DNA of 64,000 nucleotides, taken from NCBI GenBank assembly GCA_963556195.1, contig OY744525.1:45908148-45972147 (forward strand), in the 5' to 3' direction. This document shows positions 1 through 11,667 of the stretch, piece by piece. Position numbers and translations under genes: made by a program. Each line of letters begins with the position of its first letter. The first letter of the stretch is position 1. The DNA is from Sepiola atlantica (Eukaryota > Mollusca > Cephalopoda > Sepiida > Sepiolidae). Below the pieces are notes generated by a model. That model did no database searches and had not been told where the DNA came from. It saw only the letters and a list, made by a program, of their open reading frames with translations.

Positions 1-730
1 GACGTATTTCAGAGGTCCCCTCTCTCCACATGAGACGGATTGAGGGAAGACTACTGCAGAATAATAATACAGTGTAATGTAAAAATAATAATTTTTAAAA
101 ATGATTAAAATCAAAAAGCGAGAATTGATGTTGTTCTTATTATACATTGCCAATACTACGACAACTATTAAAACGTCTGCTACAATTAACATTGACAAGA
201 AAGAGAGCAACAGACCACCTCTATATTCGCTGCTACTACAAACGTCACATAAAGGTATTACATTCTACTGCTACACAACATGAGCACCGGCGATTTGCTT
301 AGGTTTGGAAGATTGGTCAGTATGGTAAACATAACACTAAGAGGAGTTCACGAAGAAACAGACTATGACTTTATATATAGATTGGTTTCCAATGTTCAAA
401 TATTAATTTGTATTTATAAACTTTCTTAATGTTTGGGTATTTTTACTTGTCAGATCTGTAAATTTGTCGATATATAGATCCACTGCATCGTTTTATCAAT
501 CACTTCTTTCATATGACTGTACTGTTGGTTGGTTGGTTTGTATTACGGCATATTAACCTGTTATAATGGTAGAAAGCCCTTATCACTTCAAGTTTTTAAT
601 ATCTTATACTAGTTATTCGAGATGTAAATGTATCTGCCGTGCGCATGTTTCATGTTATATACAGATCAGTGGAGATATGCTAGTTTGTGTCAATATATAA
701 TAAAATAAATAAATAGTAAATAATAATAAT
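1..730. other. AT-rich stretch, no gene seen
   Basis: Only short open frames with biased composition. No family, splice-bounded exon or RNA gene was recognised. Confidence 0.6.
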
Positions 731-734
731 ATAT

Positions 735-1010
735 ATTGAATTCTAACGGCTATCGTTCGTTCGAAAAAAAGATACAAGAACAAAAACATTCTTTTCACGT
801 CATAATCGCACCCCATTTTTCGAATTGTAACGACTATGTTTCGTTTGAAAAAAAAAAATCTTCTTGCGTTACAGACGCACCAAATATTTTCAGATTGTAC
901 TTGTATGTTATTTTTTCAAATAAATCATCTTGACAAAGTCTTGAAATAAAGACGAAACGTTGATGAATATATAAATAATTTTGTTTTTTTCGTTTTTCAT
1001 TTTCCATATG
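735..1010 (+). mobile_element. Penelope-like element tail (candidate)
   Basis: The end of this stretch (about 905-1010) has the order GAAATAAAGAC, GAAACG, TTGATGAAT, then AT-rich sequence. A matching tail lies inverted at about 25205-25345, so this is a dispersed repeat. The short self-complementary GTCTT/AAGAC stem directly before GAAACG resembles the degenerate hammerhead-type tails of Penelope-like retroelements, but the usual CTGANGA half of the core is not intact here. It ends in the (AT)n tract that precedes the large minisatellite. The family assignment is inference. Confidence 0.4.
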
Positions 1011-1034
1011 TATGTATATATATATATATATATA

Positions 1035-2625
1035 GTTTGATAACGTGAAGGGAGGAGTAAGGGAAAAGTATAGGGAAGAGTATAGTTTGATAACATGAAG
1101 TAAGTTTGATAACATGAAGTATAGGGAAGAGTATAGTTTGATAACATGAGTAAGTTTGATAACATGAAGTATAGGGAAGAGTATAGTTTGATAACATGAA
1201 GTAAGTTTGATAACATGAAGTATAGGGAAGAATATAGTTTGATAACATGAAGTAAGTTTGATAACATGAAGTATAGGGAAGAGTATAGTTTGATAACATG
1301 AAGTAAGTTTGATAACATGAAGTATAGGGAAGAGTATAGTTTGATAACATGAAGTAAGTTTGATAACATGAAGTATAGGGAAGAGTATAGTTTGATAACA
1401 TGAGTAAGTTTGATAACATGAAGTATAGGGAAGAGTATAGTTTGATAACATGAAGTATAGGGAAGAGTATAGTTTGATAACATGAAGTATAGGGAAGAGT
1501 ATAGTTTGATAACATGAAGTAAGTTTGATAACATGAAGCATAGGGAAGAGTATAGTTTGATAACATGAAGTAAGTTTGATAACATGAAGTATAGGGAAGA
1601 GTATAGTTTGATAACATGAAGTAAGTTTGATAACATGAAGTATAGGGAAGAGTATAGTTTGATAACATGAGTAAGTTTGATAACATGAAGTATAGGGAAG
1701 AGTATAGTTTGATAACATGAAGTATAGGGAAGAGTATAGTTTGATAACATGAAGTATAGGGAAGAGTATAGTTTGATAACATGAAGTATAGGGAAGAGTA
1801 TAGTTTGATAACATGAAGTAAGTTTGATAACATGAAGCATAGGGAAGAGTATAGTTTGATAACATGAAGTAAGTTTGATAACATGAAGTATAGGGAAGAG
1901 TATAGTTTGATAACATGAAGTAAGTTTGATAACATGAAGTATAGGGAAGAGTATAGTTTGATAACATGAAGTAAGTTTGATAACATGAAGTATAGGGAAG
2001 AGTATAGTTTGATAACATGAAGTATAGGGAAGAGTATAGTTTGATAACATGAAGTATAGGGAAGAGTATAGTTTGATAACATGAAGTAAGTTTGATAACA
2101 TGAAGCATAGGGAAGAGTATAGTTTGATAACATGAAGTAAGTTTGATAACATGAAGTATAGGGAAGAGTATAGTTTGATAACATGAAGTATAGGGAAGAG
2201 TATAGTTTGATAACATGAAGTATAGGGAAGAGTATAGTTTGATAACATGAAGTAAGTTTGATAACATGAAGCATAGGGAAGAGTATAGTTTGATAACATG
2301 AAGTAAGTTTGATAACATGAAGTATAGGGAAGAGTATAGTTTGATAACATGAAGTAAGTTTGATAACATGAAGTATAGGGAAGAGTATAGTTTGATAACA
2401 TGAAGTAAGTTTGATAACATGAAGTATAGGGAAGAGTATAGTTTGATAACATGAAGTATAGGGAAGAGTATAGTTTGATAACATGAAGTATAGGGAAGAG
2501 TATAGTTTGATAACATGAAGTAAGTTTGATAACATGAAGCATAGGGAAGAGTATAGTTTGATAACATGAAGTAAGTTTGATAACATGAAGTATAGGGAAG
2601 AGTATAGTTTGATAACATGAAGTAT
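1035..2625 (+). repeat. Two-unit minisatellite with higher-order structure
   Basis: About 1.6 kb built from unit A (32 bp, AGTATAGGGAAGAGTATAG then TTTGATAACATGA) and unit B (19 bp, AGTAAGTTTGATAACATGA). B equals A with an internal 13-bp deletion. A marked A variant (AGCATAGGG) starts at 1537, 1836, 2104, 2270 and 2538, giving blocks of 299, 268, 166 and 268 bp. Every block opens A*-B and closes with a run of A units followed by B. All three minus frames stay open for more than 500 codons because the unit lacks stops on that strand; those frames are not genes. Confidence 0.95.
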
Positions 2626-2639
2626 GGAGCAAGGGAAAA

Positions 2640-3140
2640 GATGAAAATATGTTTTCTTAATTCATATGTTATTGTATGTGTATTCTTTTAATCAAAGGAC
2701 TTAAGGATGACATTATGAAGGAAATTGAGATCAATTTTCCAGTGTCTTTTGATATTTATTTTGTTGTTTTGCCTAAACAATGACTATTAGATTTTTTTCC
2801 ATTATTGAACTGCTTTTAAAAGAAAAGGGATAAATAATAGTAATTTGTATAAATGTTCCGAATTTGTGTAAAAAAAACAACATTTTTATTTCACATGATT
2901 GTTTTTGCCCGTCTTTAAAAAGATACATTTTCTCTGGATAATAAATTCAAGATGGTTTCCTCAGTGAAATTTTTTCCATCAAATTAAACAAAAAATAACA
3001 CAAAAACAAATCCAAACCATCAACATCCAAATTGTTTTCTTCATTTTACTTATTTGACACTGTTATGACGGTTGACTATAGTTGTCCGCCTGCTTGACAT
3101 AAATAGGATTTATTTCTCCTCATGTCATGTAACGATTGAA
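2640..3140. other. No gene seen
   Basis: AT-rich sequence with no recognisable open frame or repeat. Confidence 0.6.
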
Positions 3141-3147
3141 ATTGGCC

Positions 3148-3230
3148 TCATTGGTTAGAGCGTTCGAAATTGAGTTAAAAGTTACTCTTGTTCCGGGGTT
3201 CAAATCATGCGACCGGTTTGAACCGTTGTC
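3148..3230 (+). repeat. tRNA-like SINE fragment
   Basis: Shows a pol III A-box-like TTGGTTAGAGCG and, about 45 bases on, a B-box-like GGGTTCAAATC inside a possible T arm (CCGG...). A clean cloverleaf is not formed, so a tRNA-derived SINE head or tRNA pseudogene is likelier than a working tRNA. Confidence 0.4.
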
Positions 3231-3394
3231 TCTACACTAATGATTACACATGGATGAAACGTATATATATGTAGATAATAATTAAATATTCATTATTATA
3301 TATATATATATATATATGTTACATTGCTGGTTATTGGCTTCCCAATAACTCGTTTGGTCGTCATAGAACTTCGCTGTTGATTCAAATGTGGCGA

Positions 3395-3965
3395 TATGTC
3401 GTAGCTAGGTTCCGCGTTCTCCGATCGCTTTTGTTGCTACTGCTACTCGTACTGCCTGTACGTCTCTCTCGCCACCATTTGTTTTGCACGCTTGTCGCTG
3501 TCGTGTGATACTATTCGTACCACCGTTTTTTCGCCTGCAACCATTTTTCGCGACTGCTATGGTTGTCTTGTCATCACCGTCCCCGCAGACACTGCCCCGT
3601 AGCCCTAATCTTCGTTGGTCGTCCATCGTGCCGGCGATTCTTCGTGGGCTGAAATTAACTTCTTAACAAGTACAACAAAGTCATTTTTGTTTTAATTCAG
3701 GCCGCTTTTATTTAACTATTTTAATTAGCCGACCTGAACAAGTTCGCTGTGATCGAGAGTTTACGCTAACCAAACTCTGACGTCATCAAACCTCGTGATC
3801 GCACAGGTGCAATCTGAACCCTTAACCTTAAGGTCAGATCATTTGTCACCGTGATCCGTGGGAACACATCGAACCGAACTGCACGAGATGACTGCGCTAC
3901 AATTCGCGTAAGCCAAACCCGTCTCAAATAGATGCGTCCAACTCTCACAAGATATTATCTAACAT
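3395..3965 (-). mobile_element. LTR-like dispersed repeat, copy 1
   Basis: On the minus strand it starts TGTTAGATAA, then GTTGGACGCATCTAT, TGTTCCCACGGAT, CAGGTCGGCTAATTA and a leader with GAAAAATGGTTGCAGGC. The same blocks in the same order occur on the plus strand at 14755-15540, so this is an interspersed element. The TG start, length and leader-like downstream part suggest a solo LTR plus leader. No gag or pol follows. It is distinctly less AT-rich than its surroundings. Confidence 0.55.
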
Positions 3966-3990
3966 ATATATATATATATATATATATATG
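3966..3990. repeat. (AT)n microsatellite
   Basis: Pure AT dinucleotide run between the LTR-like repeat and the first H1 copy. Confidence 0.95.
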
Positions 3991-3997
3991 TATAGAT

Positions 3998-4592
3998 TCA
4001 TATAAAGTTAGGTATGTGTATATGCTTATAGATTTGTACGTGCATGATTCACTCCTAAATTAATTAAGCATTAATTATGAATTTTAAATAAAGCTATTAG
4101 GCATAAAGGTGGCTAATGTGAGCTATATGTAGTTTAATATAATTTCCTTCAAATGGGTAAAAAGAGTGTGGAAGACATTCGTAAGAATTCAGATAACGCT
4201 GAATTTTATTAAAATTTAACAATAAATATTAGACCTCAATTAAGCAGGATTCTCCAAATTTCAGTTTTTTTTTTAGTATTTTAGAAGGTTTTTTATGGTG
4301 CATAATATGGGCACAATCTTCCATCTGAAAATTGTAATATTTCAAATTTCTAATAAATTTGATCTATACTCACTCGACACCAATTAAACAAGATTGCCTG
4401 AATTTCAATTTCTTCTTACGACCTCTTAGCTTATGCCTTAAATTTGAGATATTTTCTAGAATCAAAACTATGTAATGAATTTTGATCAAAATTGGAATAA
4501 GGATCCTAGACATAAGGTTTAGTAGCATTATATCTTCGTAAGGGGACATAAAATTGGTGGAAAACTTCTGTTCAGAGAATTAATTTTACCCT
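3998..4592 (+). mobile_element. H1 Helitron-like non-autonomous element, copy 1
   Basis: First of six copies of an approximately 0.6 kb non-coding family (others at 19640, 38230, 48170, 58540 and 63030). Landmarks in order: TCATATAAAG near the 5' end, ATTCACTCCTAAATTAATTAA, GGGACATAAAA and GAATTAATTTTACCC. Complete sister copies end in a hairpin and TTCTTCTAGT, typical of Helitron 3' termini. Here the end is lost after TTTTACCC. There is no coding capacity. Confidence 0.65.
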
Positions 4593-4847
4593 TAATAAAT
4601 AAAAGAATAAACAAGGTTTTTAGATGAAGGTTTGGCTCTGATCAACTCTGTACATGATAAAAGAATGGGTTTGTGTTGCCTCTGGAGAGTCCAAACATTG
4701 GGCAATACCTTCTCATAGCAATGAATCGTGTGTGACCAAGTTATTGGACAGGAGAATGAAGTAGATGTAGTGCCAATGGAATTTTATGGTGACTGGATAA
4801 TAGAAACACTAACTGATTAGGAATGTTGTTTTGATAATTAAGATGCT
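4593..4847. other. No gene seen
   Basis: Short unique-looking spacer between two repeats. Confidence 0.5.
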
Positions 4848-4894
4848 TCTATATAATAAAAGTGAATGTGTCCGACATGCTTTGCGGTATTAGA

Positions 4895-4928
<34 letters not shown>

Positions 4929-5704
4929 CAGGGATGAGAGTTATCCGTTTTTTTAACGGAATTCCGCTTTTTTTGTAATTTAGAAAAAGCGGAATTCCGC
5001 TTCTGTTTTCATAAGAAAAGGCCAAATTGCTAGAGCTTTACATCCTTATTTTTTCCTCATTTGGCTCGATTTTATTTCTCTTTCTCTTTCTGACTTTCTC
5101 TTGCTTTATCTTTCTTTTTCTCTTTTTTCTCTTCTTCGTCCTCTCTCCATCACATATTTGTTTCGCCATTTTTTCCCCACTCTCTGAAAATGTTAATTTT
5201 ATCATACTTCAAACGATCCATGGGTAGTAGAAGTAGAATACTTTTGTTTCATCAATGAATGTCTTCCTGTCTCCTTTAAAACATATCAGTTGACACTTTC
5301 AGTATGTAAAACAATGTAGTGTAGATTAACACCCTTAGCTAAATCACCTCCTCTCCTAAAATAAAAAGTGAGATTCTAATTTTTTTAGGCGATTTGTTGG
5401 AACATTGGTGAGAGCCGTGGCGCCCCAGGTTGAAAAATTCATCTCGATTTCAAATTCTTTTGCCATTGACCACTCACACCTCAGTGAGAGAGAGAGAGAG
5501 AGAGAGGGGGAGAGAGAGAGGGGGGCGCTTAAGTTTGAGGTTGCAATAGCATTAGTTTTGTCTTCGTTTCCTTATCGATTTATTTTGTCTTCTTATCGAT
5601 TAGGTTTTTCTTATTTTAGTTTTAGATTAGTTTCGTTTCAATGACTTCAAGTAGTGAATAGAAAATAAATTACGGAGCTATAGTTAGCGGGTGAAGCCAG
5701 CTAG
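4848..5704 (+). mobile_element. Helitron-like non-autonomous element
   Basis: Begins TCTATATAATAAAAGTG, a Helitron-like 5' end, and terminates GCCAGCTAG followed by T. No transposase frame is present. Inside are (GA)n tracts at about 4905-4929 and 5487-5520, a palindromic GGAATTCC hairpin, and a 26-base block shared exactly with 23403-23428. Both ends fit the TC...CTAG rule, but the 5' flank is T and not the usual A, and the interior looks composite. Confidence 0.45.
4958..4998. repeat. Perfect hairpin GGAATTCCGCTTTTT / AAAAAGCGGAATTCC
   Basis: Two 15-base arms at 4958-4972 and 4984-4998 separated by 11 bases. A preceding CAGGGATGAGAG resembles a hAT-type terminus, so this may be the end of a small inverted-repeat transposon. 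Confidence 0.7.
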
Positions 5705-6570
5705 TATTAGAATAAACTGAAGTGCAAAAAACAAAACAATTACCTCCTCTTTACCTCTCTGCCCTGTGATTTTGGAAAAAGTTGTATGAAGCCATTTTTG
5801 TTTTATTTGATAGAAATATAAACATGATTTCTGTCGAGGAGAAACTATCCTAGTTGTTAGGGTTAGGGTTATTGAATATTTGCTAATCCGATGCTTAATC
5901 ACAGAGATATCTTTGTTTTGTGCAAACTTTATAATTCAGGCTTGAGGGAAAACTTAAGAAATGAACACATACTTGTTGTATTGCAACGAACACATGAGGC
6001 GCGTTTCTTTATTTACACAGAGACAACTATATAATCGCCTTCTATAAAAATTAACAAGGAAAGTAATTAGGGGCAGATAACCGTGATTCTTATGAAATCA
6101 AAAATATGAGGGGGAGATAAATCTGACCCCTGATACTATTAGTGCATTCTAATAGTACTGACTAAAGGGAGAATTTTTATTGAGGTTGCCTTTAAAAGGA
6201 CGGAGATAGGAAGTGTCAAGAGGATCATAAGTTAAAAGATGATATGTCTGGGAAAACATGGGTAAAATACAAGAAGCTGAAGTCAACGACCACATGATCC
6301 AGGAGTATGTGGATAGAATTCGTTTAGAGGTTAAAACGAACGTATGTGTTGGTATGTAGATATTAAAAATAGATACTGACCGTCTCTTTTCCTGATCGAA
6401 TATTGTACCAAAATAAATAAAAAAAACATGTATTTTGGGTACAAAACGTCTTTGAGTTATTGATAACTAATGACGATCCAGTAAGACAAACGATCTCTGA
6501 AGAATTAACAAACAGTTCCGTTCAGAGCAGATCTCATTATCTGGCTAATTAAGTCCTTCAAAGTCTTCAT
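5705..6570. other. No gene seen
   Basis: AT-rich sequence with only chance frames. Confidence 0.55.
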
Positions 6571-6574
6571 CTTG

Positions 6575-6830
6575 TTTGTTTTTTGACTAATGAATCACCA
6601 CTTATGAAGGCTAAAATAAAAACACTCGGAGATAAGGGTTAATGAGATGGATAGATTGACAGGTAAATGATGATGAATACCATGAGAGGATTGAAAATCT
6701 CCATATACGAGACACTCAAAAAAACAGCCGACCAAGAAAACAGCAATTATCCCCCTTTTGTCAGAAACATAGTTCATGGAATGTGAGGATTAAAGGACAA
6801 AAAAGGGGAGGAGCGAAAGTATTCCTGAAT
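6575..6830 (-). mobile_element. LINE-B 3' end fragment
   Basis: On the minus strand the tail reads AACCCTTATCTCCGAGTG, a short spacer, then TTCATAAGTGGTGATTC. This is a diverged form of the group B tail seen at 18.7, 28.8, 29.7, 56.1 and 61.5 kb. The upstream part (TTTGTCCTTTAATCCTCACATT, TGTTTCTGACAAA) is also shared with the plus-strand copy near 15695-15795. Only 3' sequence remains. Confidence 0.55.
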
Positions 6831-8635
6831 CTCTTCAGCCAATGAGATCATTGTCATAGCAGATTAGAAGTATCTAGCTGCTATCCAATGCTGTAAGCGA
6901 CATCAAAAACATCTCCCTAAATTCCAACCCTTCCTCACCGTGGTAGGGCCGGTGGCAACATGGTAGTGTCTAGCTACACAGCTAACAGGGCTCTGGTAAA
7001 AATCCAGGCGGAGTCGGCATCAGGATCCGTCATCCTCTGGTCGTCCCTTTCTCTGCATGTGACAAGCAAAGACATGTCAGGCATGTTATCGCAAATCAAT
7101 GAAGTGAAGGTTTCGGTGTTTGTGATCTTCTCAGATCCAATCTATTGAAATCTACTCAATATTTCTCCTTGATTTTGAAAGAGAGATTTCAAAAAGTAAA
7201 TTTATAAAAAAATGTTTTTTTTGGTAATAAAGCCACATGTTTGAAACAAGTTGCCTAATAAGATTAAGAACAGCAATGGTGTAGAATTTTTTAACGATGG
7301 AATTAGATAAATTCCGAAATAATTGTTACAATAGAATTCAAGAGCAACTTGTGTGTTCTGGACTAAACCTTCCCCGACTTCGCATGCAAAAGCTGAACCT
7401 TGGTGTTGGAGGTAAAAACCTGTAATCCTGCAGGTAAACAAATAGCTATGAGTAAGTAGGAGGACTTCATGCAGACCAGACAATCCTGAGGCACGATCTT
7501 CATGAACTCTTTGCAGAAATCTGACTCGCCTAGCAAACAAACAAATCATCAGTAGAAAGTTTTCGAAAGTTTGTGACATTTTTATTTTAATGTGTAAAAA
7601 GAAATAAATACTTAAGTTAAAAGTAATTTGTGTTTTAGTTTTTATCAAAGTATCAATACTTTGTTTTAATGTAAATCGACTATTAGTATTATTATTAGTA
7701 TAATTATTATAATCTATATAATGATATGCTAAGGCATTTCATGTTTGTATGTATGTTATCACGTTTCACACCTATTTACAAAAATGAGATCGTCCAATCC
7801 AACTTTACCCATTTTAAAATTAATTGTTCCAAAATCAAATTATGTCGTACCGTCAACTAAAACGGTACAATTTTAAATAAATACATTTAAAAAAGTGACG
7901 TTCTTTTTATTGATTTGAAGAATATTTAGTTGACAATTATTTTCAAACAAAAATAATTATTGTTTTAAAAAGAATTAAATTGCTACAATTTTAAATAAAT
8001 AAAGAATGAAGCATATTCGTTTTATCTAACAAGTATTTAGCTAATAATGACAATTCCTTTTATGGGGGAAGAGTCATTTTTTTAAACAGACAAGCAAACA
8101 CCAACAAGAAAAAGTCTGGTCAGGTGACACACTATGAGGACGGCTGGTGATACTCAGATGAAAGATCAGTTATCAGTGTTTTAACCATGAATGTTTTCCT
8201 TTCTGTTTTATGTTGAAGCTTTATTGTTTGAACAAATATGTTGCCATGAGTCGTGTAAAAGGTTGAAGAACATCGACAAGCTACAGCTTTTTTGAAAAAA
8301 ATTGGAAGAACCAAAAGAGAAGGAAAAAAAGAAATCACAGATACGCTTCGGTACAAGACGTTATTGGTTTTGTGACCTCTGAGATCCACGTGAAAGAGAA
8401 AGCGGTTATTTATAGAAGAACAGAAAACTGATTGAGTCTCTGATGTTTTTAATTCGGCTGTGAATTGATTTATTAATCTTATTTTTTTTCTTTTTATTAG
8501 CTACAAATATTTTATATTTAAATTCAACCTTTTCTAATCGTTTTTTATTCATTTTCATACAGATTTTTTTTCATCTTTTATAATTAACTGTCTGATTTGT
8601 ATTTTATCTTTACTAGACATGTTATGATCATATTA
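6831..8635. other. No certain gene; one weak exon candidate
   Basis: On the minus strand at about 7372-7532 a frame encodes a Cys-containing peptide (including DFCKEF and DCLVCMKSS), preceded by a pyrimidine-rich TTTGCTAG acceptor-like site and followed by a possible GT donor. No family was recognised, and the longest open frame here is in a different phase. The rest is AT-rich and featureless. Confidence 0.25.
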
Positions 8636-8639
8636 AAAA

Positions 8640-9115
8640 GGTTTAAGTTCAAATTAAAAAGCCTGAACTCCAAATTAAAAATTTCTAAAAGCCGACTTTC
8701 AAATAAGTATTTTATTGCACCTTTTTAACCCATTCTTTAAAAAGAGCTAAACTTAAAAAAGTCCCAATTTCAAACCAGTCCCAACTTCAAACCGGATCAA
8801 CTTCAAAAAAGGCTCAACTTCAAAAAGACTCCACTTCAAGCAGGCTTAACTTCAAAAAGACTCCAATTCAAAAAGACTCAAATTCAAGCAGGCACAACTT
8901 AAAAAAAGGCTCAACTTAAAAAAAGGCTCAACTTAAAAAAGGCTCAACTTAAAAAAAGGCTCAACTTAAAAAAAGGCTCAACTTAAAAAAAAACTCCACT
9001 TCAAGCTGGCACATCTTCAAAAAGGCTTAACTTCGAACAGGTTCAACTTAAAAAAAGGGCTGAACTTCAAGAAGGCTGAACTTCAAAATGGCTCAACTTC
9101 AAAATGGCTCAGTTT
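8640..9115 (+). repeat. Short-period tandem repeat AAGGCTCAACTTCAAAA
   Basis: Imperfect direct repeats of about 16-18 bases, with variants GACTCCACTTCAA and GGCACAACTTAA. The cleanest block is AAAAAAAGGCTCAACTT repeated several times at about 8895-8990. Edges decay gradually. Confidence 0.85.
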
Positions 9116-9375
9116 TAAATTCAAACAGTTGAAACAATTTAAATAATGATAACTCGTAATTACAACATTTCAAACATTTTTTTATAAATAACTGTCTGAT
9201 TTGTGTTTTAGCTTTATTAGAATATCCAAGTCAAAACTTGGTTAAGTATAGCAAATCATAACTTATTGTGTAAGCCATTTAAAGATTAAGATTATCAGCA
9301 TGGAATCTAGCCATTCATAAACACAACAAACAAATAGCAATCAGATCGGAGACATTTCTAATTCAGTTTTGTCAA
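9116..9375. other. No gene seen
   Basis: AT-rich spacer. Confidence 0.5.
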
Positions 9376-9600
9376 TCATATTTGATGGAAAGTGCAAAGA
9401 TAGGGTTGGGGAATACGCACAGGCAACAGATTTTCAAACAAAACTAAAACTCGAAGAACAGGAACCAAAAATAAACAACAGATAAGATTTATTTGTATTA
9501 TGCAGATTATTCGGACTACTGTTCTCATCTTGGATGTTATTCTCACAACGTTTCGGCCGATGTAACATCCGACCGTCTTCAGGTGCATCCAAGTAATATA
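9376..9600 (-). mobile_element. Penelope-like tail with hammerhead-like core
   Basis: On the minus strand CTGAAGA (9582-9576), a helix-forming CGGTCGGATGT...ACATCGGCC, and GAAACG (GAAA at 9554-9551) give the CUGANGA, stem II and GAAA half of a hammerhead ribozyme. Penelope-like elements are known to carry such motifs in their terminal repeats. The stem III side and cleavage site are not convincing. Downstream is TTGTGAGAATAAC and an A/T-rich run. Confidence 0.5.
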
Positions 9601-9674
9601 AATACAAATTATTGTCTAAAGAATTCCGAAACAGATGAGATTAAGTTATTATAAGTTCGTCATCTTTCATCTTG

Positions 9675-9736
9675 TCTATATATAAAGTTGTAGTTCTTGT
9701 CTGTCTGTTTGTTCATGTGTAATGAGATGATCGAAG
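9675..9736 (+). mobile_element. Helitron-like 5' end
   Basis: TCTATATATAAAGTTGTAG followed by TTCTTGTCTGTCTGTTTG has the TC-TATATA start and CTGTCTGT run seen at Helitron 5' ends. No matching 3' end was assigned. The sequence continues beyond the LINE insertion at 9746-9919. Confidence 0.35.
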
Positions 9737-9928
9737 AAAGTGGATTATTTATTTATTTATTAAAAACTGTGGTAGTCAAATGACATCCCGTAGCTGCAAT
9801 CAGTCCTCCATGCTAGTCCCAGGCCATCTGGCCTTGTCATGCGCAAGTTGTCGTAGGCAATGAAGTTGTTTCGCTGTACGTAGTGGTCCTAGTCCCGCCT
9901 GCTTGAGGTCAGCACATAAAAAGTGGAT
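9737..9928 (-). mobile_element. 5'-truncated LINE insertion with 9-bp target duplication
   Basis: The 174-bp insert (9746-9919) is flanked by AAAGTGGAT at 9737-9745 and 9920-9928. On the minus strand it ends in (AATA)n, and its frame reads as the last residues of a LINE protein ending in DYHSF before a stop. The target is the Helitron-like sequence that starts at 9675, so this insertion is younger. Confidence 0.7.
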
Positions 9929-10285
9929 AGTGAATAGAAATTATAATCTAGAGGGTACTATGTGTAGAGGTTGCATTGGGAATGCGACTGTGGTTGTTTT
10001 CACAATTTCAAGTTTAGGAGGAAAATAGAAATATAAGCATTTATTGTTAGATTGTTTGAGTTATTTTGGATTGAGGAATGTGTAAAGAAAATTTTTTTTT
10101 TGAATTACAGTCACCGACCGAGAGAAAATCAGATAAAAAATAGAGCTAGCCTTGAGATCGAGGTGAGTGGACATTCTAACTTTTTCCCCCTCCAATGGGG
10201 CTGGGGAGCTGACTGTATATGTAAAGCTGAGTTTGCCATGAGAATGTCGGCATTCCACCACAATAAAACATAAGCTATGAAAAAG
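9929..10285. other. No gene seen
   Basis: AT-rich. No motif beyond short frames. Confidence 0.5.
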
Positions 10286-10286
10286 T

Positions 10287-10398
10287 ACAACATAATCACG
10301 TTGACGCACTGGTTCTCATTAGATCACCGAAATTAAGCAACGTTTAGCTTGATCAGTATGAAATGGATGACCATTTGAGAAATGCTAGGTGCTGTATA
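10287..10398 (+). rRNA. 5S rRNA-derived pseudogene or SINE3 head
   Basis: Contains 5S landmarks in the right order and spacing: CACGTTGA, GCACTGGTTCTC, GATCACCGAAATTAAGCAACG (internal control region), GATCAGTATGAAATGGATGACC and TGCTAGGTGCTGTAT. Substitutions and the lost terminal stem show it is not functional. A second, more decayed copy is at 44952-45030, so either 5S pseudogenes or a 5S-derived SINE family is present. Confidence 0.8.
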
Positions 10399-11068
10399 TC
10401 ATCTTCCCGTGACCAGGATATACATGCTGCTGGGGACCACTTGTGAATTTGATATTACCTGTTTGAAATATTTTTTCTGGCCTAAGATCGGATATTTTTT
10501 AGACATCCCTCGTATACTATAAATATAAGAATTAAATTTGCTTGAATATTTTATCAGACAGGCACCAAAATGTCCTTTTTAATTCAATTTTTAGCATTAT
10601 TTCTAAATTCATCCAGTTTATTCTTAAAATGATTAATATTAGAGTTATTTTTAACCTAATCAGGCAATTTATTCTAAAAATATATTCTATTAGAAAAAAA
10701 ATCCAATTCTGTAGTAGAGCTAGCCTTTGAAATTTTTGTCAATTACATTCCCAGTGCGACAGAAAGAAGTTCTGGATGAATTATAGTTTCGAAATCATTG
10801 CATGGTGTGCAATACCACATTTCATGTTACAAAAACCCGCCGTCTCTCCAAAGATACTGATTCTCCCAAGACAGACAAGTTCAAACAGATCTTTAAAAAA
10901 AGGAAAGCATACTGACTGCTGGTCTAATTCTCATTTTTATAGACTAAAGACGTGTGAAAAAATCTGAAGAAAATTTCCCAATGAGTTTGTATGTGAAAAA
11001 TTTTTGCAAAATGCCAAGGGACAAAGTTTTGGGTCACTGATAAGTAATGTCGAGATGGGGTATTCGTC
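10399..11068. other. No gene seen; diverged edge of the next tandem array
   Basis: AT-rich. From about 10975 there are diverged pieces of the following 70-bp unit (GTTTGTATGTGAAA, CACTGATAAG). Confidence 0.55.
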
Positions 11069-11070
11069 AG

Positions 11071-11667
11071 AAAACTTGTATGTGAAATCATCTTCAACAG
11101 TTTTCCGCCACTGATAAGAAAAAAACAGGATATGATGCGAATAAACTTGTATGTGAAATCATCTACAACAGTTTTCTGCCACCGATAAGAAAAAAACAGG
11201 ATATGATGCGAAAAAACTTGTATGTGAAATCATGTGCAGCAGTTTTCTGCCACTGATAAGAAAAACAGGATATGATGCGAAAAAAACTTGTATGTGAAAT
11301 CATCTGCAACAGTTTTCTGCCACTGATAAAAAAAAACAGGATATGATGCGAAAAAACTTGTATGTGAAATCATCTGCAACAGTTTTCTGCCACTGATAAG
11401 AAAAAACAGGATATGATGCGAAAAAAAACTTGTATGTGAAATCATCTGCAACAGTTTTCTGCCACTGATAAAAAAAACAGGATATGATGCGAAAAAAACT
11501 TGTATGTGAAATCATCTGCAACAGTTTTCTGCCACTGATAAGAAAAAACAGGATATGATGCGAAAAAAACTTGTATGTGAAATCATCTGCAACAGTTTTC
11601 TGCCACTGATAAGAAAAAACAGGATATGATGCCAAAAAACTTGTATGTGAAAGTTTTCTGCCACAGC
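11071..11667 (+). repeat. 70-bp minisatellite, about nine copies
   Basis: The unit contains AACTTGTATGTGAAATCATC, TGCAACAGTTTTCTGCCACTG and ATAAGAAAAAACAGGATATG, repeated every 69-73 bp, with length variation in the A runs. The last copy is truncated and joined to unrelated sequence. Minus-strand open frames here are repeat artefacts. Confidence 0.95.

Noticed and set aside
834..2632. Three minus-strand open frames of 529-594 codons
   Set aside because: They are translations of the A/B minisatellite in three phases; composition and periodicity follow the repeat, and all frames are open equally.
3148..3230. Functional tRNA gene
   Set aside because: A- and B-box-like motifs exist but acceptor and anticodon arms do not pair; same conclusion for 55795, 58492 and 63695.
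5855..5875. Telomeric TTAGGG repeats
   Set aside because: Only about two units, expected by chance in this composition.
10287..10398. Functional 5S rRNA gene
   Set aside because: Terminal stem is lost, several substitutions occur in the internal control region, and no T-run terminator directly follows.
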